Source: Spirochaetia bacterium
GTDB lineage: Bacteria; Spirochaetota; UBA12135
Direction of reading: 5' to 3'
Assembly (NCBI GenBank): GCA_003497555.1
Contig: DNNS01000447.1
Span: 3,363 to 15,885 of the forward strand
DNA length: 12,523 nucleotides
Within the stretch, counting starts at the first letter, position 1, and every line of letters begins with the position of its first letter. A program made the position numbers and the translations under genes. Shown here in pieces: positions 1-5,956 of this stretch. The notes under the pieces are model-generated. The model was not told the origin of the DNA, searched no databases, and saw nothing but the letters and a program-made list of their open reading frames with translations.

Positions 1-30
1 CTTCGTGAACTTCGTGCTCTTCAGAACAGG
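1..30. repeat. Edge-truncated 9-nt period tandem repeat (CTTCGTGNN)
   Basis: The window opens with CTTCGTGAA followed directly by CTTCGTGCT and then a decayed unit beginning CTTC. This gives at least two and a half units of period 9. A GTGGTTAAA-type sequence and a long T-rich stretch follow at about 40-60. From memory, short CTTCGTG-type 9-mer arrays of this kind recur between genes in many unrelated bacterial genomes; I cannot verify that here. The array is cut by the window edge, so its full length is unknown. It could equally be the tail of a coding sequence that ends at TAA near position 46. Confidence 0.4.
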
Positions 31-87
31 ATGTTCGGGTGGTTAAATTTTTTCTTTTTTCATTTAATTTTACAATCTGAGTGGATA

Positions 88-148
88 TGAATAAATTAGT
101 CAATTTACACATGAAATTATCCCTTTGAAAAAATGGGAATTTGTGAGG
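88..148 (+). promoter_or_regulatory. Shared 61-bp upstream element, copy A (GH36 gene)
   Basis: This 61-nt block matches the block at 3755-3815 (read on -) at 54 of 61 bases with no gap, and the similarity stops sharply on both sides. It starts TGAATAAAT and ends TGTGAGG. Inside are CATGAAATT (110-118) and the core AAAAAATGGGA (128-138). The block ends 93 nt before the GH36 start codon and 34 nt before TATAAT, so it lies upstream of the presumed RNA polymerase site. That placement fits an activator site or upstream operator. The bound regulator is unknown. Confidence 0.75.
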
Positions 149-182
149 CTTGTTGATTAGTTATTTTTTTTACATTTTAGTT

Positions 183-188
183 TATAAT
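183..188 (+). promoter_or_regulatory. Probable -10 box of the GH36-like gene
   Basis: A perfect TATAAT lies 44 nt after the AAAAAATGGGA core, the same spacing as in the other two promoters of the set. No good -35 is present at 16-18 nt; TTATTT at 161-166 is the best match. That fits a promoter that needs an activator. The predicted transcript would start near 195, leaving a leader of about 47 nt. Confidence 0.5.
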
Positions 189-241
189 ATACTGAAGTTT
201 GAAAATTATTATAGAATTTACTCCATTAAAGCGAAGCCTAA

Positions 242-2290
242 ATGAGAAAAAAAATCAGCATGTTTGAAAAAGAATTCAGGGATTGCCGCGCGAAAGTTAA
301 AAATAATATTTTTACTGTAGAAAACAGCAGAATCAGGCGTGTAATGCAATGCAGGAAAGGAATATTTTTTACATCTTCACTTTATGATAAAAAAAATGAA
401 AAAGAATGGGTAAAAACTTCAGGTAAAGAACATGATTTTTATTATAGCGGTTTAACCTGCAGAGCAGACGGCTTGCCTGCGGAATTAACTGTTTGCGGCG
501 CTGAAGTAAAAATTATCGAAAATGTATTTCAGCATGAAAGCCTGTCTCTCTTGGTGTCTCTTTATGATCCTGTTCGAAAAATGCTGATAAAACGCGTTTA
601 TACGATTTTCCCGGAGTGCGCTGCAATTCATACCGGCACTGTAATACATACGCCTGCCGTACCATTGTTTTTTCAGCTTATTGAATGTTCTCATGCGATA
701 GTAAAAAAAACTTTACATAATGTAATTGACAGTATCGGGCTGGATAAAAATTCAAAACAGGTAAAAGCAGTTTCTTTTTTCGGGCGTACTGATCAGACAA
801 ACGATATGGTTAAAGTTCAAGCTTTCAAGACAGCAGCCGGTAAAAACCTGTTTTTGCAGGGAAACATGATTTTTTTGACAGATGGGAGCCGGAACGGACT
901 ATTTATGACTCAGGAAGCTCCATCCTGCGGAGAAAAACGCCAGGAAGGAGAATGTGATTTTATGGTAAGCGGCGGAGCAGTGAAAAGTCTTGGATGGGGA
1001 ATATTGCCTTATGAATTCAAAGACTGCGAAATGAAAACATATGGAAACGTAATCGGCATTTTTCATGGAGCAGATGAGAACGGCGAGGCGGAGTTTAAAA
1101 AATATTTTTGTATGCGTTTTAAAGACAGTGAAGAAAATTTTAAAAGCATGGCAAACCCATGGGGCGGCGGGGGCGCAATCTGGCGGAAAAATATATCTGA
1201 AAAATTTATTATAAAAGAAATAAACGCCTGCCGGGAAATGTCGCTTGATATGTACCAGGTAGACGACGGCTGGCAGGAAAACCGCAGCCTTGAAGAACTT
1301 ACCGGTAATAACAGGATTCTGGATAATGCCTCCTGGTCTGTCAGAAAGGATCTTTTTCCCCGCGGTTTTACAAAACTTGCCGGGCACTGCCGCAGGCTTA
1401 AGGTGGAGCTTTGTCTTTGGTTTGCTCCATCCATGAACCGACTGTACCGTGACTGGCAGGATCAAGCTGATTTGCTTCGTATTTTTTATAAAAAATACGG
1501 AATAAAAACTTTTAAAATTGACGGAGTAATTAATCCTTGCCGTGAAGCCGAAGAAAATCTGGGAAAACTGCTTGGTACGCTGCGGGAACGCTCCGGGGGT
1601 AAAATTTATTTTAATCTCGATACCACCAGCGGTATGCGTCCGGGCTATCTTTTTTTTCAGGAATACGGCAATGTATTTCTGGAAAACCGCTATCAGCAGG
1701 TAAAGGGGCTGCGCCGTTTTGAACCGTGGAAAACCCTGCGAAATTTATGGCGCCTCGCGCGTTATATTCCGGCACAGCGGCTGCAGGTTGAATTTATGGA
1801 TGTAGAAGCGGCACGCAGATTAAAAGAAAATTATTCCGGAAGCAGTTACCCGGAAAAATATTCGCAGGAATATGTCTGCAGTCAGGTTTTATTTGCTTCT
1901 CCACTCTGCTGGGCTTACCCGTCGTTCTTTACCGCCGGAGGACGTCTTGCCGTAAAAAAAATAATGATGCTTAGGAAGAAAATATGTTCTGAACTGTATC
2001 GATCTGTTATTATCCCCATCGGGCAGGAACCTTCCGGCAAATCATGGACAGGATTTCAGGCACATAATTTCAATACCGGCAGCGGGTTTTGTATTTTTTA
2101 CCGGGAAACCGCCAAAAGCAAAACTGCCGATTTTACTCTTTTTCACCTGGAAAAAACAATATATAATTTTGAGTCTCTTACTGAAAACAGTTGTGGCTTT
2201 TGTGCTGATTTTTTTCGGCAAAAAAATATTAATATCGAAATTAATGATATGAATTCTTTCAGGCTTTACCGGTATACCCAAAAAAAATAA
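242..2290 (+). CDS. GH36-like alpha-galactosidase family protein
   Basis: This is probably a cytoplasmic glycoside hydrolase acting on alpha-galactosides or related oligosaccharides. The 682 aa lack a signal peptide. Residues 1 to about 300 look like the N-terminal beta domain. A TIM barrel follows, with NPWGGG (305-310), YQVDDGW (338-344) and LCLWFAP (390-396). FKIDG (424-428) holds D427 as the likely nucleophile. The C-terminal part from about 590 looks like a small beta domain. The acid/base is not obvious: the canonical cysteine/glycine-rich region is replaced by NLDTTSG (458-464) and then FLENRY (479-484). The substrate may therefore not be plain alpha-galactoside. No clear Shine-Dalgarno precedes the ATG, and M7 at 260 is an alternative start. 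The gene converges on the GH5-like gene and shares its upstream element. Fold family is fairly sure; specificity is not. Confidence 0.8.
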   Translation: MRKKISMFEKEFRDCRAKVKNNIFTVENSRIRRVMQCRKGIFFTSSLYDKKNEKEWVKTSGKEHDFYYSGLTCRADGLPAELTVCGAEVKIIENVFQHESLSLLVSLYDPVRKMLIKRVYTIFPECAAIHTGTVIHTPAVPLFFQLIECSHAIVKKTLHNVIDSIGLDKNSKQVKAVSFFGRTDQTNDMVKVQAFKTAAGKNLFLQGNMIFLTDGSRNGLFMTQEAPSCGEKRQEGECDFMVSGGAVKSLGWGILPYEFKDCEMKTYGNVIGIFHGADENGEAEFKKYFCMRFKDSEENFKSMANPWGGGGAIWRKNISEKFIIKEINACREMSLDMYQVDDGWQENRSLEELTGNNRILDNASWSVRKDLFPRGFTKLAGHCRRLKVELCLWFAPSMNRLYRDWQDQADLLRIFYKKYGIKTFKIDGVINPCREAEENLGKLLGTLRERSGGKIYFNLDTTSGMRPGYLFFQEYGNVFLENRYQQVKGLRRFEPWKTLRNLWRLARYIPAQRLQVEFMDVEAARRLKENYSGSSYPEKYSQEYVCSQVLFASPLCWAYPSFFTAGGRLAVKKIMMLRKKICSELYRSVIIPIGQEPSGKSWTGFQAHNFNTGSGFCIFYRETAKSKTADFTLFHLEKTIYNFESLTENSCGFCADFFRQKNINIEINDMNSFRLYRYTQKK

Positions 2291-2605
2291 ATTTACACTG
2301 TACAATACGTAGTTTCAGAAATAACCGGAAAAAACAACAATGAATAAAACATATCAGAATTTTTTTAGAGGATATGCCGGTACAAATGGAAAAAGAATTT
2401 CCGAGGTGATTTAACACCTCCGGAAATTTTATTGGAAGTGTTTTATCGGCAAATGCTATGAGAAGGCGGTAACTGGCGGGACAGCGGTTTTAGACGGAAA
2501 ATCGATGAGAACATTCGTTTATTGCAAACCCTGCAAAAGTTTTAGTCATAGAGAAAGCTCAAATAGTGACGAGACTCGGCTATAAATAAAAATTAAGAAT
2601 TTGAT
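2291..2605. other. Intergenic gap between convergent hydrolase genes
   Basis: This stretch of about 315 bases separates two convergent genes. Apart from the hairpin at 2396-2428 I find no convincing reading frame, RNA gene or repeat. Stops are frequent in the frames I read, so a decayed gene is not supported. Confidence 0.6.
2396..2428. terminator. Two-way intrinsic terminator hairpin
   Basis: AATTTCCGAGGTG (2396-2408), a six-base loop, then CACCTCCGGAAATT (2415-2428) form a 13-bp stem with one bulged C. On + the stem runs into TTATT. On - it is followed by CTTTTTCC. It can therefore stop transcription from both convergent hydrolase genes. It lies about 105 nt past the GH36 stop and about 178 nt past the GH5 stop. 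The + strand U tract is short. Confidence 0.65.
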
Positions 2606-3658
2606 TCACCCGCCGATACTTCCCTCGGAAGTAATATTCCTCCACAACTTTGCCGGAGCTGTTACTGGCCAGGTACGATTTTCGTAGAACAACAATGTCT
2701 GATCATCAGCCACCGAACGCGCATCCGCGATACTCCATACGCTACCGTTTTCCTGGAACAAGCCGTTAATAGTCCCCTTGCCGCGCTGGTTGGGGAGATA
2801 TGCAGGCTTCAGCATAAGAGACCAGAAGAAGAATCCGATACCAGTTTCATGTACAATCGGCATTACAGAGGCAAGATCAGGTTCAAGTTCAGTCTGGGGC
2901 AGCTCGATATTTCCCCAGCCTGGATCAGTCGGCCGCAGGCGCTGCAACTCGGTAATCCAGACCGGCTTTTCGAGAATGCGCGAAGATTGTAACGCGATCT
3001 CGATTCCCTTTGGGCTTTTCATCAGATCAGCGTGGTCTTTTGGAAAATTATGGTGGAACTGCAGTACATCAAGTCCGTATTCGATAAAGTACATATTGTC
3101 GATCAGGTCGCAGGAGCCGATGGTGAGTGGGCGCTTGCCGCGGTTATCAGCGGCGACACGGAACATGGCCCGGGCGAATTCCATGGTGTTGTTCGGCCGA
3201 CACGGCTCATTGTGGGTTTCTATTGCGAGCAGACGACGGTCATTTCGGTAATGCCTCATGAACCATTTAATAAATTCAGCCGGTTCTTTCCACCGTGTCT
3301 GATCAGCGATGATTTCTTTTTTATGAGGAGAATTAATGGCAAAAGCCCTGGTCGGATCCGTGCTCCATATATTTTCTTCTGTTGGCGGCACTCCGCAGTT
3401 TTCAAATAGTGACGGCATGACGCCGATACCGGCAGAGCTGCACTGGTCCAGAAAATCCTCGAACGAATCTGTGAAATGATCGGGATGCCTTAGCCAGTAT
3501 TCCCAGCTCAACCATACCCGGAACGCGTTAAGGTTTACCGATTTCGCGTACCCGATGTCGCGCGCGGTCTCGGAAGCGGAATAATTTTTCCACATCTGCG
3601 GTGCATTATAAGCGCGGCTTGGTATGTATATTGCACCGCGAATTTCACATCTGCTCAT
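2606..3658 (-). CDS. GH5-like (clan GH-A) glycoside hydrolase
   Basis: This is a retaining (beta/alpha)8 glycosidase of the cellulase/mannanase type, 350 aa, with no signal peptide or carbohydrate-binding module. It is therefore likely an intracellular single-domain enzyme acting on imported oligosaccharides. Clan GH-A landmarks are in order: FRVWLSW (46-52) on an early strand, THNEP (148-152) with E151 as acid/base, FHHNFP (201-206), WITELQ (234-239) with E237 as nucleophile, and FFFWSLM (276-282) on strand 8. Start choice is supported by AAGGAA about 9 nt upstream of the ATG. GC is roughly 50-57% in the lines I counted, against 35-45% in its neighbours, and A/T homopolymers are rare, so the gene may be acquired. 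Its promoter carries the same 61-bp element as the GH36 gene. The exact family (GH5 or a relative) and the substrate are not certain. Confidence 0.8.
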   Translation of the reverse strand: MSRCEIRGAIYIPSRAYNAPQMWKNYSASETARDIGYAKSVNLNAFRVWLSWEYWLRHPDHFTDSFEDFLDQCSSAGIGVMPSLFENCGVPPTEENIWSTDPTRAFAINSPHKKEIIADQTRWKEPAEFIKWFMRHYRNDRRLLAIETHNEPCRPNNTMEFARAMFRVAADNRGKRPLTIGSCDLIDNMYFIEYGLDVLQFHHNFPKDHADLMKSPKGIEIALQSSRILEKPVWITELQRLRPTDPGWGNIELPQTELEPDLASVMPIVHETGIGFFFWSLMLKPAYLPNQRGKGTINGLFQENGSVWSIADARSVADDQTLLFYENRTWPVTAPAKLWRNITSEGSIGG

Positions 3659-3713
3659 ATTTTCGTTCCTTCAGCCAGGCATACAAATAAATAAGAATTT
3701 TTTAATTGATTGG

Positions 3714-3743
3714 ATTATACCATCATGCGCTTCAAAAACTCAA
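3714..3743 (-). promoter_or_regulatory. Probable promoter of the GH5-like gene
   Basis: Read on -, TTGAGT (3743-3738) is followed by an 18-nt spacer and TATAAT (3719-3714). A TG one base ahead makes an extended -10 (TGGTATAAT). The predicted start near 3707 leaves a leader of about 48 nt that contains the AAGGAA ribosome-binding site. A second TATAAT lies directly after the 61-bp element (3754-3749), but it lacks the extended -10. Confidence 0.55.
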
Positions 3744-3754
3744 TTTCTATTATA

Positions 3755-3815
3755 CCTCATAAATTCCCAGTTTTTCAAAAGGGTAATTTCATGTGGAAAT
3801 TGGCTGATTTATTCA
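3755..3815 (-). promoter_or_regulatory. Shared 61-bp upstream element, copy B (GH5-like gene)
   Basis: This is the ungapped partner of 88-148, with 54 of 61 bases identical and the same orientation relative to its gene. It lies 96 nt before the GH5-like ATG and 35 nt before TATAAT. Copy B contains a perfect dyad, AATTTC-ATGTG-GAAATT (3785-3801 on +), which looks like an operator; in copy A the same dyad has one mismatch. Its AAAAACTGGGA core (3775-3765 on -) is repeated in inverted orientation at 3865-3875, towards hypE. Confidence 0.75.
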
Positions 3816-3864
3816 AAAAACGGCACTATTTTTACGCCTTTATCGTAGTAATAATCCTAAAACA

Positions 3865-3926
3865 AAAAACTGGGACATTGTAAGAAAATTTCATGCAAGC
3901 AAAAACTTCCTGACTCATGTTATAAT
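3865..3926 (+). promoter_or_regulatory. hypE promoter with third copy of the AAAAACTGGGA core
   Basis: AAAAACTGGGA (3865-3875) is identical to the core of the 61-bp element copy B. It lies 45 nt before TATAAT (3921-3926), as in both glycosidase promoters. TG at 3918-3919 makes an extended -10 (TGTTATAAT). No good -35 is visible. CATGAAATT, another piece of the element, occurs on - at 3895-3887. The predicted transcript start (about 3932-3934) falls on the hypE ATG. Confidence 0.55.
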
Positions 3927-3933
3927 CAGTCTG

Positions 3934-4941
3934 ATGGAACAAATACTACTAGGCCATGGAAGCGGCGGCCGACTTACTCATGAATTAATAAGCAGTGTAT
4001 TCAGAAAACATTTTATCTGGCCCGAGCTTGCTGAAGCAGGCGATGCAGGCTATATCGATATTCCTTCCGGTCAAAAGCTGGCTTTTACTACCGATTCCTT
4101 TGTGGTGCATCCGCTTTTTTTTCCAGGCGGCAACATCGGCAAACTTGCTGTCTGCGGTACTGTAAATGATTTATCAGCTGCCGGCTCAAGACCATTATTC
4201 CTGAGTGCAGGCTTCATAATAGAAGAAGGTTTTGCTGTTAATGAACTGGAAAAAATCGTCTGTTCCATGGCAGAAACCTGCCTGCAGGCAGGTGTTGCAA
4301 TTGCAGCCGGAGATACCAAGGTAGTGGAAAAAGGCAAGGCAGACGGAATATTCATCAATACTTCCGGTATCGGCTGTTTTGAAAAAATTTATAAACCCAT
4401 GTATATGAATAATATAAAAGCCGGCGATAAAATTATTTTATCAGGCACAGCCGGAGATCACGGCATGGCAATAATGCTGGCGCGCTCATCCATGCAGATA
4501 AAAAGTTCGCTGGCTTCCGATTGCGCACCGCTCGCTGCTTTGTGCCGTGATGCTCTTTCTTGCGGTGATATCCGCTTTATGCGCGATCCTACACGCGGCG
4601 GTCTAACAGCCGTTCTTTGCGAAATCGCCATGGGAGGAAAATGCGGCCTGGAAATCAGCGAAGAGCTTATTCCCCTGCACCGCGAAACCGCTGCCCTTGC
4701 CGAAATGCTCGGGTTTGATCCGCTATGCATGGCTAACGAGGGAAAAATGGTCATCATCGCTTCCGCTGCCTCAGCGGCTTCAGTACTTTCCGTACTTAGT
4801 AAAAATATTTACGGTAAAAACTGCGCTATAATCGGAGAAATTACTGAAAAACATCCGGGCGAAGTTCTGCTCAATACCTGTGTGGGGGGGCGCCGCCTGC
4901 TCGAAATGCCGGCTGCAGATCAGCTGCCGAGAATTTGCTGA
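3934..4941 (+). CDS. hypE: Hydrogenase maturation protein HypE
   Basis: HypE accepts a carbamoyl group from HypF on its C-terminal cysteine and dehydrates it with ATP to a thiocyanate. That supplies cyanide for the Fe(CN)2CO part of [NiFe]-hydrogenase on HypC/HypD. The 335 aa show the AIRS/PurM-like pattern: LGHGSGG (6-12), FTTDSFVVHP (51-60), CGTVNDLSAAG (74-84), AGDTKVV, and DPTRGG at about 219-224. The protein ends in PRIC, the functional C-terminus with Cys335. The ending and the GHGSGG start separate it from SelD and ThiL. No Shine-Dalgarno exists, and the extended -10 ends only 7 nt before the ATG, so the mRNA may be leaderless. The stop TGA abuts the hypA ATG. This is the first gene of a four-gene operon. 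Confidence 0.95.
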   Translation: MEQILLGHGSGGRLTHELISSVFRKHFIWPELAEAGDAGYIDIPSGQKLAFTTDSFVVHPLFFPGGNIGKLAVCGTVNDLSAAGSRPLFLSAGFIIEEGFAVNELEKIVCSMAETCLQAGVAIAAGDTKVVEKGKADGIFINTSGIGCFEKIYKPMYMNNIKAGDKIILSGTAGDHGMAIMLARSSMQIKSSLASDCAPLAALCRDALSCGDIRFMRDPTRGGLTAVLCEIAMGGKCGLEISEELIPLHRETAALAEMLGFDPLCMANEGKMVIIASAASAASVLSVLSKNIYGKNCAIIGEITEKHPGEVLLNTCVGGRRLLEMPAADQLPRIC

Positions 4942-5298
4942 ATGCACGAGTTTTCCATAATTACCGAACTTTTTAAAATTATGGAAGAAACTGCTCATGC
5001 CCATAATCTTGTAAAAGTCGAATCGGTCATTATACATGCCGGAGCCTTGCGCCAAATTCATAAAGCAGCGCTGCTCGCAGCCTGGCAGGAAATAACACAG
5101 AGCACAATAGCTGAAAATTCCACCCTTGAGCTGACGGTTCTTCCGGCCCGGATACGCTGCCTTAACTGCCGGAAAGAGAGCGGAGTGGAAGATATATGCT
5201 TTGTATGCGGTTTTTGCAGCTCGGGTGAAGTGGAAGTCATTCAGGGAAACGAACTTATTTTACATACCATCAGGGGAGAAAACAGCCATGGAGATTAA
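4942..5298 (+). CDS. hypA: Hydrogenase nickel incorporation protein HypA
   Basis: HypA is a nickel metallochaperone that works with HypB to insert Ni into the [NiFe]-hydrogenase large subunit. The 118 aa are the usual length. The protein begins MHEFS, with His2 as the known nickel ligand; most homologues have MHEMS or MHELS. The structural zinc site is CLNC (73-76) plus CFVC (86-89). An extra Cys92 makes a second overlapping CxxC, CGFC (89-92), which is unusual. The start directly follows the hypE TGA with no spacer, so translation is probably coupled. The 3' end overlaps hypB by 11 nt. Confidence 0.95.
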   Translation: MHEFSIITELFKIMEETAHAHNLVKVESVIIHAGALRQIHKAALLAAWQEITQSTIAENSTLELTVLPARIRCLNCRKESGVEDICFVCGFCSSGEVEVIQGNELILHTIRGENSHGD

Positions 5299-5956
5299 AA
5301 TCATAAAAAAAATTCTCGGTTCCAATGAAAAAAAAGCTGCTGAGAACCGCAGACTGCTTGATACGCATAAGGTTTTTATGATTAATCTTATCGGTTCGCC
5401 CGGAGCAGGCAAAACTTCTATGCTGGAAAAAACTCTCGGGCAGCTTGCCGGAAAATATTCCTGCGCAGTAATTGAAGGGGATATAGCTACGGATCGCGAT
5501 GCCCGGCGTCTGCAGAAATATAATATCCCGGTTGCCCTTATTAATACCGACGGAGCCTGCCACCTCGAGGCAGTTTCCGTAGCCGAAGCCCTGGCCGGAT
5601 TTAATCTGCCTGAAACCGATTTTATTTTTATTGAAAATGTGGGAAATCTTGTCTGTCCGGCGGAATTTGATTTGGGCGAACACGCCAAATGCGCAGTAGC
5701 AAGCGTTCCGGAGGGGGATGACAAGCCTGCCAAGTATCCGGGGCTGTTCCGGGCAGCATCCGTCTGCCTGCTGAATAAAATCGACCTTGCGCCTTACGTC
5801 AAATTTGATGTAGCAAAATTTCTTGCGGATATTAAAAATATTAAATCCGATCTTCCGGTTTTTCAGGTTTCCGCAGCAGGAAATATAAATCTGGACGAGT
5901 GGATCGAATGGCTTGAAAAGTGTGTAAAAAAAAATAATGCGACAGGACAGATATGA
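5288..5956 (+). CDS. hypB: Hydrogenase maturation GTPase HypB
   Basis: HypB is a SIMIBI-class GTPase that drives nickel delivery with HypA. I place the start at ATG 5288, giving 222 aa. An open frame continues upstream to 5201, but that stretch lies inside hypA and the family begins near here. AGGGGAG at 5271-5277 is a good ribosome-binding site for this ATG. Walker A is GSPGAGKT (36-43). GDIATDRDA (64-72) follows, then GACHLEA (89-95) with the metal-binding C91/H92, ENVGNLVCP (116-124) with C123, and the G4 motif NKID (163-166). The N-terminus has no His-rich or CCxxC nickel-storage segment, so this is the minimal form. The stop overlaps the next start as ATGA. Confidence 0.95.
   Translation: MEIKIIKKILGSNEKKAAENRRLLDTHKVFMINLIGSPGAGKTSMLEKTLGQLAGKYSCAVIEGDIATDRDARRLQKYNIPVALINTDGACHLEAVSVAEALAGFNLPETDFIFIENVGNLVCPAEFDLGEHAKCAVASVPEGDDKPAKYPGLFRAASVCLLNKIDLAPYVKFDVAKFLADIKNIKSDLPVFQVSAAGNINLDEWIEWLEKCVKKNNATGQI

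Noticed and set aside
899..1465. 188-aa open frame on - inside the GH36-like gene
   Set aside because: It is antisense to a well-supported gene, has no recognisable motif, and its composition is that of a shadow frame.
2778..3251. 157-aa open frame on + inside the GH5-like gene
   Set aside because: It lies opposite the catalytic GH5 segments. The longer antisense frames here are a side effect of the higher GC of this gene.
3624..3848. 74-aa open frame on + spanning the GH5-like start and the intergenic region
   Set aside because: It covers the 61-bp element and the promoter boxes, has no ribosome-binding site, and reads like translated AT-rich non-coding DNA.
3934..4941. Possible SelD or ThiL instead of HypE
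   Set aside because: The PRIC C-terminus, the GHGSGG start and the linked hypA and hypB are specific to HypE.
5201..5287. Upstream extension of hypB by 29 residues
   Set aside because: This part lies within hypA. The ATG at 5288 has a good ribosome-binding site and matches the minimal HypB N-terminus.
5260..5733. 157-aa open frame on - opposite hypB
   Set aside because: It is a shadow of hypB, which has all GTPase motifs in the right order.
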